From Mucilaginibacter sp. PAMB04168 (lineage in GTDB: Bacteria; Bacteroidota; Bacteroidia; Sphingobacteriales; Sphingobacteriaceae), in assembly GCF_039634365.2 (NCBI RefSeq), contig NZ_CP155079.2, positions 1,612,001 through 1,676,000 on the forward strand: a stretch of 64,000 nt of DNA, in the 5' to 3' direction. Position 1 is the stretch's first letter; every line of letters starts with the position of its first letter. This document shows positions 9,329-16,717 of this stretch, in pieces. The notes under the pieces are model-generated. The model was not told the origin of the DNA. It saw only the letters and a list, made by a program, of their open reading frames with translations, and searched no databases. The position numbers were made by a program, and so were the translations under genes.

Positions 9329-11350
9329 ATGGAAGAAACCCACGAGCAGCATAAGCTTCATGGTTTTATGCAATGCCTCATCTATGTGTCCATTGCGCTC
9401 GAAGCCGCCATCTTTGTTTATAAGCAAGCCCCGTTCTGGGGCTTTTTTTATGGGCCAATTGAAAAGCTGAGCCATGTCGTCATTTACAGTAATTTGCTGT
9501 ACAGTAAGCTGGCGACTCTCTTTTTGATCTGCCTGGTCAGCATTGGCACTTTAGCCAAGAAGAAACAGGAACTTGACCCGAAACTTCATATCCTTTACCC
9601 GCTGGCTTTAGGGCTGTTGCTGTTTTTTGGTGCGGCGTTTTTGTACGGCCGGGTTGGTGCCTTAGCATTCATATATACCAGTTGGTGGGATCTGGCCTAT
9701 ATGCTTTGTTCGCTGTTCGGGGCTATTCTGATCAGCGTTTCCATGGATAATGTTTCCAAAATGATCCGGTCCGGTTTAGGTAAGGATATCTGGAATGTCG
9801 AGGGCGAAAGCTTTATGCAGCCGGTAAAGCCGGTGGTTACGCCTTATTCCGTCAACATTCCGATGTTGTTTTATTTCAAAGGCAAAGTCAGGGATGGGTG
9901 GATTAACATCGTAAACCCGTTCCGGGCTACGATTTTAATTGGTACGCCGGGGTCCGGCAAATCCTTTGGTATTGTCAACCCCTTTATTCGGCAATTTATC
10001 GCCAAGGAATTTTGCTGCTGTGTTTATGATTACAAATTTCCGGATTTAGGAAAGATCGCTTATTACCATTATTTGCTGGCCAAACAGCGGGGCAAGTGCA
10101 AAAAGCATGAATTCCATGTGATTAACCTGAATGACGTTGAGCGAAGCAGGCGGACAAACCCCTGGCGGAATGATTATCTGAAGACCCTGGCGGATGCTTC
10201 CGAAAGTGCGGAGGGATTGGTGGAAGCCATGAAGAAGGGCGACAAGAGCGGTGGCAGCGACCAGTTCTTTACACAGTCTGCGGTTAACTTTTTAGCGGCT
10301 TGCGTGTACTTTTTCAGTAAACATGCCGGTGGTAAATATTCAAGCTTACCGCATGTACTATCATTTTTGAACCATTCTTACGAGGATATTTTTAATACGC
10401 TGTTTTCGGAACCGGAACTGGTTTCCTTGTTATCGCCTTTTAAAACCGCTTATGTCGCCAAAGCATTTCCGCAATTAGAGGGGCAGATCGGTACGCTGAA
10501 AATATTTATATCGCGTTTGGCCACAAAGGAAACCTTCTGGGTTTTCTCCGAGGACGATTTCAATTTAAAAATATCCGATAAGGATACGCCGGGTATGGTC
10601 GTATTAGCCAACGACCCCAGCACACAAAATATCAATTCGGCCTGCTATTCCGTAGTGATGAACCGGCTGACAAAACTCATTAACAGTAAGGGTAATCTGC
10701 CGTCGGCCTTAATCATTGACGAAATTCCAACTTTATATATTTATAAAATTGACAACCTGCAAGCAGTTGCGCGGTCGAACAAGGTGGCAATTTTGATGGG
10801 TTTACAAGAATTACCGCAGTTTAACCAGCACTACGGTAAAGATACTGCTGCTACCATTACCGCAGTAGTAGGCAATGTGCTTGCCGGTTCCGTCCGGAAT
10901 AAGGAGACCCTCGATTGGCTGGAACGGATATTTGGTAAAAACAAACAAATTGGCGAAAGCCTGTCCATTGACCGCAATAAAACATCCACTTCCTTACAGG
11001 AAAAGCTGGAGCCATTGATCCCTGCGGGAAAAATGGCCTCCTTGAATACAGGGGAAATGGTTGGCCTGATCGCGGCGGATGTGCAGGAAGTGTACACCGG
11101 CAAGTTTGAAACATCGGCCATTAACTGTAAAGTGAATTTGAATGCCGCTGAGCTTTCCGCCGAAGAAGCGGGATATCGCGATTTGCCCGTCTATTATGAC
11201 TTCGGGGGGCGCAAGGACGAAATTCTGCGGGAGAACTTTATGCGCATCAACAGCGAGGTCGATGCCATAGTCGAAAGCTTCCGCAAACCGATCCCGCAAG
11301 TACAGGTGCTGCCCAAAGGCAGCATGAAGCCGATCCCACGGCCTAAATAA
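9329..11350 (+). CDS. Type IV coupling protein, VirD4/TraG family (MobC-like, YWFCY type)
   Basis: The coupling protein is the inner-membrane ATPase that feeds the relaxase-DNA complex to the secretion channel. The 673 residues carry an N-terminal membrane domain with about four helices (first at LIYVSIALEAAIFVY, then ATLFLICLVSIGTL, LALGLLLFFGAAFLYG and LAYMLCSLFGAILI), corresponding to the YWFCY domain of Bacteroidota coupling proteins such as CTnDOT MobC. Walker A GTPGSGKS is at about residues 205-212 and Walker B ALIIDEIP ends near 467 (Asp464). A perfect terminator-shaped hairpin falls inside the N-terminal codons (9426-9449). Confidence in family is high; naming differs between elements (TraG or MobC), so no symbol is given. 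Confidence 0.93.
   Translation: MEETHEQHKLHGFMQCLIYVSIALEAAIFVYKQAPFWGFFYGPIEKLSHVVIYSNLLYSKLATLFLICLVSIGTLAKKKQELDPKLHILYPLALGLLLFFGAAFLYGRVGALAFIYTSWWDLAYMLCSLFGAILISVSMDNVSKMIRSGLGKDIWNVEGESFMQPVKPVVTPYSVNIPMLFYFKGKVRDGWINIVNPFRATILIGTPGSGKSFGIVNPFIRQFIAKEFCCCVYDYKFPDLGKIAYYHYLLAKQRGKCKKHEFHVINLNDVERSRRTNPWRNDYLKTLADASESAEGLVEAMKKGDKSGGSDQFFTQSAVNFLAACVYFFSKHAGGKYSSLPHVLSFLNHSYEDIFNTLFSEPELVSLLSPFKTAYVAKAFPQLEGQIGTLKIFISRLATKETFWVFSEDDFNLKISDKDTPGMVVLANDPSTQNINSACYSVVMNRLTKLINSKGNLPSALIIDEIPTLYIYKIDNLQAVARSNKVAILMGLQELPQFNQHYGKDTAATITAVVGNVLAGSVRNKETLDWLERIFGKNKQIGESLSIDRNKTSTSLQEKLEPLIPAGKMASLNTGEMVGLIAADVQEVYTGKFETSAINCKVNLNAAELSAEEAGYRDLPVYYDFGGRKDEILRENFMRINSEVDAIVESFRKPIPQVQVLPKGSMKPIPRPK
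9426..9449 (+). other. Terminator-like hairpin inside the coupling-protein gene
   Basis: Stem AAGCCCC (9426-9432), loop GTTCT, GGGGCTT (9438-9444) followed by a T-run to 9449. This has the shape of a textbook intrinsic terminator, yet lies around codons 33-40 of the coupling protein, encoding APFWGFF. It may act as an attenuator or simply reflect codon choice. Confidence 0.4.
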
Positions 11351-11380
11351 TCCAGTCGATCATTTTTAAACCATTTTCTC

Positions 11381-11794
11381 ATGAACAAACACGACGAACT
11401 CTCCGGCACCTTAGTGCTGGTACACCCTCAATTATTGACCGACCCCGCCGAAAAAAAGAACCAGATCGGCATCATTGCCTCCGCAGAGATCGAAAACGAT
11501 AACGTCATCGTCAGCTTTGGCAACCATGGGCAGGCATTGTTTTCAGCTGATGCATTGCTGGTTTTGAAAAAACCCGCCAGTATTCATTTTGACACCATGC
11601 AGGACCATCTGAAAATGAATACACAGAACTTTAAAGACCTGCTGAGGGTCGGTATGCTCGCCAATTCAAACTTAACGAAGGATCACAGGCAGGCGATTGA
11701 AATTTCGCGCGATAACCCTGCGGTGCTGGCCTACAGCATGGTGTCGCTGGAAGAAGAACTGGGATTGAAGCAGGACTATAGCGTGAGCCGCTGA
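11381..11794 (+). CDS. Small ICE protein, first of a tandem paralogous pair
   Basis: A 137-residue soluble protein of unknown function. Its first 65 residues match the downstream gene closely: TLVLVHPQLLTDPAEKKNQIGIIASAEIENDNVIVSFGNHGQALFSADALL here against EVVFVHPELFADPLGKRNQVGVISEADIALDNIYVDFRDKVGLFSADALF there. The C-terminal halves share only a predicted helical pattern. The compact beta-rich N-terminal block (valine-rich strands, GNxG turn) resembles a small barrel, possibly SH3-like, but no family is claimed. It lies 30 bases after the coupling-protein gene and 5 bases before its paralogue. Confidence 0.75.
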   Translation: MNKHDELSGTLVLVHPQLLTDPAEKKNQIGIIASAEIENDNVIVSFGNHGQALFSADALLVLKKPASIHFDTMQDHLKMNTQNFKDLLRVGMLANSNLTKDHRQAIEISRDNPAVLAYSMVSLEEELGLKQDYSVSR

Positions 11795-11799
11795 ATGAC

Positions 11800-12237
11800 A
11801 TGAACGATTTAGATTTCTTTAAAATTTCTGGTGCAAATGACAAGCTGCGGGGCGAGGTGGTATTTGTGCATCCTGAACTCTTCGCTGATCCTTTGGGCAA
11901 GCGCAACCAGGTAGGCGTGATCAGCGAAGCCGACATCGCCCTTGATAATATTTATGTTGACTTCCGGGATAAGGTCGGGCTTTTTTCCGCCGATGCCCTG
12001 TTTACTTTTCTGCGTTCGGATCAAATACAGGATAACCTCGTGAACCTGTTACAGGATAAGACGTCCGTGGAATTCAGGGCATTGCGGAGTGTGGAGCTGC
12101 TGGTGCGCTACGGCGATGTGACTGAAAAAATCAAAGCCATGCAGACGGCCCGTGACTTCCCGGCTATTCAACCTATGTGCGTCGAAGTCTTAAAAGATCA
12201 GATTTTCCGCGACATCTCTAATCAATACGGACGGTGA
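11800..12237 (+). CDS. Small ICE protein, second of a tandem paralogous pair
   Basis: A 145-residue paralogue of the gene immediately upstream, sharing the block VHPEL-x-ADPxxKxNQxGVI and the FSADALF segment. It starts at ATG 11800 after a 5-base gap, and its TGA overlaps the GTG of the M23 peptidase gene, so the three are translated as a unit. The C-terminal half is helical (LVNLLQDKTSVEFRALRSVELLVRYGDV). Duplication followed by divergence is the simplest origin. The function is unknown, and so is whether the two proteins pair with each other. Confidence 0.75.
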   Translation: MNDLDFFKISGANDKLRGEVVFVHPELFADPLGKRNQVGVISEADIALDNIYVDFRDKVGLFSADALFTFLRSDQIQDNLVNLLQDKTSVEFRALRSVELLVRYGDVTEKIKAMQTARDFPAIQPMCVEVLKDQIFRDISNQYGR

Positions 12238-12647
12238 TTAAATTATTTTACTGCTGCTTGCTGGCGTTGCCCCTGCGGCACATGGTATTAACATCAGGCT
12301 ATGGTTACAGGGTTCATCCCGTCACTGGGCAGTTCTGTTTTCATTCTGGCGTTGATCTCCAGGCCAGGCATGATACCTTATTTGCGGTGATGCCGGGCCA
12401 CGTCGCCTTTGTTGGCTATGACCGGTTGACGGGGTTGCATATCCGCCTGGCAAGCGGTGACTTTACTTTGCTGTACGGCCATTTATCGCAGGTTTTTGTC
12501 TTAGCTGGGGATTCCGTTAATTCCTATACCCCATTGGGCATTACGGGTTCATCTGGTCGCGTGACTGGCGAGCATTTGCATTTCAGCGTCAGCTATCGGC
12601 AGGTTCCTGTCAACCCGCTGCTTTTTTTAAATAGATTATTACATTAA
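12234..12647 (+). CDS. M23-family peptidoglycan endopeptidase
   Basis: A 137-residue secreted zinc peptidase of the lysostaphin/LytM type. The zinc-site residues are visible: HSGVD (His37, Asp41), YGHLS (His about 84) and LHFSV within EHLHF (His114, His116). The N terminus (MIKLFYCCLLALPL) is hydrophobic and can serve as a signal peptide. The start is a GTG at 12234 that overlaps the preceding stop (GTGA). In conjugation operons such enzymes open peptidoglycan locally so the secretion channel can assemble, doing the job VirB1 transglycosylases do elsewhere; that role is inferred from position. The domain is short compared with housekeeping M23 proteins and has no accessory LysM or coiled-coil part. 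Confidence 0.85.
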   Translation: MIKLFYCCLLALPLRHMVLTSGYGYRVHPVTGQFCFHSGVDLQARHDTLFAVMPGHVAFVGYDRLTGLHIRLASGDFTLLYGHLSQVFVLAGDSVNSYTPLGITGSSGRVTGEHLHFSVSYRQVPVNPLLFLNRLLH

Positions 12648-12843
12648 CCCCCCCAATTTGTTCCCAGCCTGTCATTTTCCAGATTTGCTGGCCGTTTACG
12701 CTTTCCCGCTGATAATAGACCTGGTAGCCCTTACCTGCCAAATCTATATTGAATTTTAACTCTTTAATGTCGCCCTTACCCGCAATCATGTTGCCGATCA
12801 TACCATCGGCGGCTTGTCTTAATAAATCAAATTGTTCCATCAT
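12610..12843 (-). CDS. Small hypothetical protein on the opposite strand
   Basis: A 77-residue reading frame (MMEQFDLLRQAADGM...) on the minus strand, filling the 210-base gap between the M23 gene and the ArdC-like gene and overlapping the end of the M23 gene by 38 bases. The sequence looks protein-like: a helical N terminus followed by KGYQVYYQRESVNGQQIWKMTGWEQIGG, a beta-strand pattern unlike typical antisense noise. A TAttTTTG element lies directly upstream of the ATG. I chose the ATG pair at 12838-12843 rather than an upstream extension that would run into the ArdC-like gene. The function is unknown, and it may be non-coding. Confidence 0.45.
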   Translation of the reverse strand: MMEQFDLLRQAADGMIGNMIAGKGDIKELKFNIDLAGKGYQVYYQRESVNGQQIWKMTGWEQIGGVNVIIYLKKAAG

Positions 12844-12858
12844 CAAAAATAAAGAAAA

Positions 12859-14106
12859 ATGAGTACACCTTTTAAACCTCTGTCCGAACAGATCACAGGA
12901 AAAATGATCGCGGACCTGAAAGCCGGAACTTCTATCTTTCAACGGCCGAACAACAATTTAAACTCGGCATTGCCGTTCAACATCGAAAGCGGCCACCGTT
13001 ATGCGGGCCCGTCGGCGCTGATCCTTTTAATGCAGAAGCGGGACGACCCGCGCTGGGGCACCTCTAACCAGGCTAACCGTAACCATACGGCGGTAGTCAA
13101 AGGCGCGACCGGCTCACTAATCCAGTTTATGTCCAATTATGAATACCAGAAAATGGTGGACGATGAAGGCCAGCCCGTTTTAAAAGAGAACGGCAAGCAG
13201 CGTACCGAACGGATCAGGCTGGAGGAACCCAAACAGGTCGATGCCTGGCTCTTCAACGGCGAGCAGATGCGCAATATTGAAAAATGGGAAAAAGAACCTA
13301 ACATCCTTTCACCCGCTGAACGTGCCCAGGTTATCCTGGATAATAGCAAGGTGGTGATCGAAAATGGCGGCGAGGATATGTTCTATGACCGCCAGCTGGA
13401 TGCGATCATTATCCCGGAAATGGAGCAGTTTGCCAGCCCGGAACAATATTATGCCGAAGCGCTGCACCAGTTGGCGCACCGCACCAATGCGGTGGAAGCA
13501 TTGGACCGTCCGCCGGCTGGTAATGATCCGGGCGGCATGATCAGTGAGGAACTGCGCACTAATTTAGCTTCTCTGTTTTTGAGCAAGGAACTGAATTTAC
13601 CGTATGGCCTGAATGACCATGTTGGCTATGTGCAAAGTTGGTCGGTGATGATGAAAGAAGACCCTGCCGAATTGTTTAAAGCCGTATCTGATGCGCAAAA
13701 GATCGTGGATAAAATTTTAGGATTTGAGCAGCAGATCGAGGAAAAACAGGAAGTCGAACAAACTCAGCAATCAGAAACAGAAATTGGAAGAGTAGCAGAA
13801 AATCAAATAGATACACCAAAGATTGATCTCACCAAACTCACCGAAGGCGAGGTAATCCCCCATAACGGCACCGAGTTTAAAGTGGTTAAGGCCCAGAAGA
13901 ACAACGTTTACCAGATGCAGGATTTAGGAAGTGAGCGCAAATTCAAAATGAGTTCCAAAGATGTACTGTTTAACGAGTTGCTGGATGCCCGGAATAACTC
14001 ACAGGAAGTGTCTTCCAGCCGGGGTATTTCCGCTGAAGAAGCTGCATATCATGAAACCGAGGCCGTTGATCAATCCCTGGATGAACAATACCAGATAGAA
14101 CGCTAA
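12859..14106 (+). CDS. ArdC-like antirestriction protein with altered HExxH
   Basis: A 415-residue protein with the layout of ICE ArdC-type proteins: an N-terminal single-stranded-DNA-binding domain (residues 1 to about 130, with PLSEQITGKMIADLKAGTSIF, YAGPSALILLM and the WGTSNQAN block) followed by a zincin-like metallopeptidase domain (about 150-285). The usual HExxH zinc motif reads HQLAH (His203-Gln204-Leu-Ala-His207), so the catalytic glutamate is replaced; the later acidic segment SEELRTNLASLFL, which would supply the third ligand, is intact. The C terminus is a charged linker and a short beta-rich module. ArdC proteins protect incoming single-stranded DNA. If the peptidase is dead here, DNA binding may be the retained function. 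Confidence 0.82.
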   Translation: MSTPFKPLSEQITGKMIADLKAGTSIFQRPNNNLNSALPFNIESGHRYAGPSALILLMQKRDDPRWGTSNQANRNHTAVVKGATGSLIQFMSNYEYQKMVDDEGQPVLKENGKQRTERIRLEEPKQVDAWLFNGEQMRNIEKWEKEPNILSPAERAQVILDNSKVVIENGGEDMFYDRQLDAIIIPEMEQFASPEQYYAEALHQLAHRTNAVEALDRPPAGNDPGGMISEELRTNLASLFLSKELNLPYGLNDHVGYVQSWSVMMKEDPAELFKAVSDAQKIVDKILGFEQQIEEKQEVEQTQQSETEIGRVAENQIDTPKIDLTKLTEGEVIPHNGTEFKVVKAQKNNVYQMQDLGSERKFKMSSKDVLFNELLDARNNSQEVSSSRGISAEEAAYHETEAVDQSLDEQYQIER

Positions 14107-14112
14107 TCCGCT

Positions 14113-14895
14113 ATGATAAAACAACAATTCAAAAGAGAGGAACTCCCGATGGAGGAACTTCAAAAATTAGGGCTGGCCGATTGGAATGTCCTGCACATCG
14201 ACGATGACGACCTGGCCGCTTTGCTGAATGGTCGCCGGACGGATATGCTGCGTTTGGAAAATCTGGAACAGCAGGGTTTGCATATCCCGGCATTGGATGC
14301 GAAGCTATCGCTGCGCCGCAATGAAAGTGGTGGTGTCGAACTGTTGGCGCACCCGATCTATAAATTCGCCGAAGGGCCGGAATACCTGACCGACACCGAA
14401 ATTGAAAGCCTGGAAAAGGGCGAAGCCGTGAACGTCGTAAAGACCATTAGTGACGGCGAAGGCGATAAACGCGAAGTGCTCGTCGAATTTGATAAGGACA
14501 CCAATGAGTTTATTACAGTTGATACCGGGAAGATTTTTGCACCAGATGAAATTAACGGCATCCCGCTGACACAGCAGCAAAAGAAAAATTACCGTAAAGG
14601 TAAAGAAGTCGAAACCGAAGACGGTACGACCATCCAATATTCTGCAAAAGACAAACAGGCTATACGTGCCGATCGTTTGGCTTTGATCGCTTCTGTGCTG
14701 ATCGATGGCGGTGTTTCTTATATATTGTTCAAAGGGTTAAATGCCTTGTTTAACAGGAAGCAGGAGGCAGCACCGGGCAGGAACTTTCATAAGGCTTTGG
14801 AAAAACTCAAAGAAGCGGAAGCAAGACAGGCCGCGCCAACTGCACACTCAGAACAAGGTGAGGACGAGGAACAGGCAGAAACGATCAGCCGCTGA
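14113..14895 (+). CDS. DUF4099/DUF3945-type ICE protein
   Basis: A 260-residue protein of a type carried by most Bacteroidota ICEs. The N terminus matches the DUF4099 pattern (FKREELPMEELQKLGL, then LAALLNGRRTDML), and the middle has DUF3945-like elements (LSLRRNESGGVELLAHPIYK, the FAPDEINGIPLTQQQKKNYRKGKEVETEDG segment). A hydrophobic patch near residues 190-210 (LALIASVLIDGGVSYILFKGL) could touch a membrane. The tail is charged. The gene follows the ArdC-like gene by 6 bases and overlaps the next ATG at its stop. The function is unknown; the genomic company suggests DNA processing or establishment after transfer. Confidence 0.8.
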   Translation: MIKQQFKREELPMEELQKLGLADWNVLHIDDDDLAALLNGRRTDMLRLENLEQQGLHIPALDAKLSLRRNESGGVELLAHPIYKFAEGPEYLTDTEIESLEKGEAVNVVKTISDGEGDKREVLVEFDKDTNEFITVDTGKIFAPDEINGIPLTQQQKKNYRKGKEVETEDGTTIQYSAKDKQAIRADRLALIASVLIDGGVSYILFKGLNALFNRKQEAAPGRNFHKALEKLKEAEARQAAPTAHSEQGEDEEQAETISR

Positions 14896-15521
14896 TGCAC
14901 CCTTATTTTACCCGTTTAGGTATCAGGCCGGAAGTGCAACGGTTCTTCCGGCCATTTTATGATTCGGACGCTTTGGGTAACCTGGTCTTTGCTTATAGTG
15001 ACGGAATGGAACACTATGGTTTTGCTTTTCATCGGGTACCAGTGACGGATGGGTTTTGGCTGGCGGGAAATCTGCAATTTTCGCAAGTCCGGCTGGTCAT
15101 CCTGTCCGCTTCGGCACTCGACGCCGTTTCCTGGCTGAACAAAAAGGCGGCTGCCTTTCCGCAAACCGAAAATTTGCTGTTCGTGAGTTTGGGGGCAGGT
15201 GTGAGTGAGGCAGTTTTGTTGTGGATCAGGGCGCATTTGGAAGGTAAAGCCTTCCGGCTGTTGTTTGGGCTGGATGTTCTGGGCGGCATAGCTGATGTGA
15301 AGCTGGCAGCTGCAATAAAGGGCTGGCCTTTGTCGGTCTATTTAGGTGCAGGTGAGCAAGTGACTGTCAGTTTTCGTTCCCGCATTTTTTCTTTCAGACA
15401 GGAAAACTTCAGCCTGGCCGCTTTCGAGAAGGCAGCCGGGATACGGTTTGGCGTGGCCACCGACAAACCCAAAGTGTATAATTCTTTTTTTGACGAGCTG
15501 AAGGCGGAAGCCGGGCTTTAG
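14895..15521 (+). CDS. ICE protein, possibly a degenerate toprim-like fold
   Basis: A 208-residue soluble protein whose ATG overlaps the preceding TGA. The segment VRLVILSASALDAVSWLNKKAA followed by LLFVSLGAGVSEAVLLWIRAHL, then FRLLFGLDVLGGIADVKLAAAIKG, has the strand-helix rhythm of toprim domains of ICE primases (where one expects E-S-x-x-D-A-L, then S-x-G-G, then a D-x-D pair). Only the DA-[VL] and the single LD survive, so catalytic toprim acidic residues are not convincingly present. I treat the toprim link as a guess; a plain statement is that it is a conserved-looking ICE gene of unknown function. Confidence 0.7.
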   Translation: MHPYFTRLGIRPEVQRFFRPFYDSDALGNLVFAYSDGMEHYGFAFHRVPVTDGFWLAGNLQFSQVRLVILSASALDAVSWLNKKAAAFPQTENLLFVSLGAGVSEAVLLWIRAHLEGKAFRLLFGLDVLGGIADVKLAAAIKGWPLSVYLGAGEQVTVSFRSRIFSFRQENFSLAAFEKAAGIRFGVATDKPKVYNSFFDELKAEAGL

Positions 15522-15545
15522 ATCTGATTAATCTTTTTAATTTAT

Positions 15546-16019
15546 ATGGAATCATTGATAATTGATGAGCCGCAGGTGATCATGATCCGGCCGGCGGCGA
15601 TTTTCGCCTTTGTTCATGTTTTGGCTTTTATGCTGTGCAGCCTGGGCTTTTTGTTGCTGGCCTGGCGTTACTGGCCGGGGCTGGTTTGGATCAGTTTGCT
15701 GTCGGCTATATCCGGACTTTACCGCTTTTGGTTTATCCGCTCCGTTCGTTATACCATCACACCGGAGATCATCCGCATTAAGCGGGGTATCTTTTTCAAA
15801 CGCACCGACCAGGTTGAGTTATACAGGGTCAAGGACTACATTTTAACGCAGCCATTTTTATTACAGGTTTGCGGATTGATGAACCTCACACTGAAAAGTA
15901 CCGACCCGGAAAACCCCGTTGTCTGGCTGCGCGGTATTCCGGCTTCCAACCTCGTAGATACCCTGCGCGGCTATGTACAGCAGGCCCGGCTGAACAATAA
16001 AATTTACGAGATCAATTAA
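15546..16019 (+). CDS. Bacterial PH-domain membrane protein (YdbT-like)
   Basis: A 157-residue protein with two adjacent membrane helices near residues 15-52 (FAFVHVLAFMLCSLGFLLLAWRYW and LVWISLLSAISGLYRFW), followed by a bacterial PH domain: IRSVRYTITPEIIRIKRGIFFKRTDQVELYRVKDYILTQPFLLQVCGLMNLTLKS is the typical bPH2/DUF304 run. Proteins of this kind recur in Bacteroidota ICEs. It is preceded by a 24-base AT-rich gap without its own clear terminator, so it probably belongs to the same transcript. The function is unknown; membrane attachment is the only solid inference. Confidence 0.8.
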   Translation: MESLIIDEPQVIMIRPAAIFAFVHVLAFMLCSLGFLLLAWRYWPGLVWISLLSAISGLYRFWFIRSVRYTITPEIIRIKRGIFFKRTDQVELYRVKDYILTQPFLLQVCGLMNLTLKSTDPENPVVWLRGIPASNLVDTLRGYVQQARLNNKIYEIN

Positions 16020-16037
16020 ACTTTTTTGTTAAAATCC

Positions 16038-16068
16038 TTTCTAATAACTAATTAAATTAGTATCTTTA
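16038..16068 (+). promoter_or_regulatory. Promoter with internal dyad operator (ACTAA-N5-TTAGT)
   Basis: A Bacteroidota-type promoter, -33-like TTTC (16038-16041), 19 bases, -7-like TATCTTTA (16061-16068), sits upstream of the small membrane-protein gene at 16143. Between the two elements lies a perfect palindrome, arms ACTAAT/ATTAGT with a 3-base centre (16047-16061), overlapping the first base of the -7 element. The same ACTAA-N5-TTAG pattern occurs at 21160-21174 between divergent promoters, which argues for a shared repressor. Confidence 0.5.
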
Positions 16069-16142
16069 AATATAAAACATGAGGGTATTTTTGCCAATTT
16101 GCCCGAGGTTGCTTAGCAAGGAAATCCGATCATTTTACTGTA

Positions 16143-16370
16143 ATGAAAACGTTTGTTTATTTGGTATTTACCTGTTTTATTTCTACCGGTGCGTTTATGG
16201 GTGCCCTGTATTCCAAAACACCCTTCCTGCTGTATGCCGTTGGCTTTGGGGTTTGGGCGCTGTTCCTTTGGGGCGTTTATCGCCGCATGAAAAAAAATGA
16301 TGAGCGCCGTGATATGGAGCGTCAGTTTCAGAACTATATGCGCTACCAGCTGCGCAAGCCCGGACGCTGA
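16143..16370 (+). CDS. Small two-helix membrane protein
   Basis: A 75-residue protein with two hydrophobic helices (KTFVYLVFTCFISTGAFMGALY and FLLYAVGFGVWALFLWGVY) and a strongly basic cytoplasmic tail rich in R, K and M. There is no recognised family. It has its own promoter with a palindromic operator at 16038-16068 and is followed 16 bases later by a strong intrinsic terminator, so it forms a one-gene transcript at the end of the rightward ICE block. The matching operator in front of the SRAP and dinB operons suggests expression with the DNA-damage genes, which would fit a small membrane toxin or regulator; this is speculation. Confidence 0.65.
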   Translation: MKTFVYLVFTCFISTGAFMGALYSKTPFLLYAVGFGVWALFLWGVYRRMKKNDERRDMERQFQNYMRYQLRKPGR

Positions 16371-16386
16371 AAAGATAATTAACAGG

Positions 16387-16410
16387 ACCCGCTGCCCCAG
16401 CGGGTTTTTT
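16387..16410 (+). terminator. Intrinsic terminator after the 75-aa membrane-protein gene
   Basis: Perfect 8-bp stem ACCCGCTG (16387-16394) / CAGCGGGT (16398-16405) with loop CCC and a run of T residues to 16410. It lies 16 bases after the stop codon of the small membrane protein and closes the rightward ICE block. Confidence 0.85.
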
Positions 16411-16432
16411 GTTTTCCCAAATTTCAGGATAT

Positions 16433-16519
16433 ATGCCGAACTGGTGCTCGAATAGCGTAGTGTTTTCCGCAGCAGAGGACAAGCTGAAGATGATTCGCCA
16501 ATTATTTGCGGAGAAATAG
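16433..16519 (+). pseudogene. 28-codon remnant of an Api92/DUF1281-like protein
   Basis: Reading from ATG 16433 gives MPNWCSNSVVFSAAEDKLKM followed by IRQLFAEK and a TAG. The start is the hallmark N terminus (MPNWCxNxxxF) of Api92-like ferredoxin-fold proteins that are common on Bacteroidota mobile elements and normally run past 100 residues. No continuation in any frame resembles the rest of the family. It lies just after a terminator and before a strand switch, consistent with a recombination scar; a functional 28-residue peptide is possible but less likely. Confidence 0.5.
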
Positions 16520-16584
16520 CGCAAAAAAGCAGCGACGACATTTACCAGCGGCTGCGCTGATCACTCATTTAAAGGAATTTTTGC

Positions 16585-16680
16585 TATTTTTGTACCATTA
16601 TATGCTTGCATCCTTGCCGGCATTGTGATAAGGTTTAGGTTGAAAGCCCCGGGCAGCAAGTGCATCGGGGTTTTCTATTT
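16585..16680 (+). ncRNA. Candidate short non-coding transcript (promoter plus terminator, no ORF)
   Basis: A consensus -7 element TATTTTTG (16585-16592) is followed about 50 bases later by an intrinsic-terminator hairpin: AAAGCCCCG (16643-16651), 14-base loop, CGGGGTTTT (16666-16674), then a T-rich tail. No credible reading frame fits between them. The transcript would be about 75-80 nt. It faces the convergent genes at 16718-16951, so the hairpin could also serve as their terminator. No -33 element is obvious. The rest of the gene-free interval 16371-16717 holds the upstream terminator and the Api92 remnant. Confidence 0.35.
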
Positions 16681-16717
16681 TAATACCGTTCCCTTTGAAA
16701 TTCGTCCGGTTGCGAAA

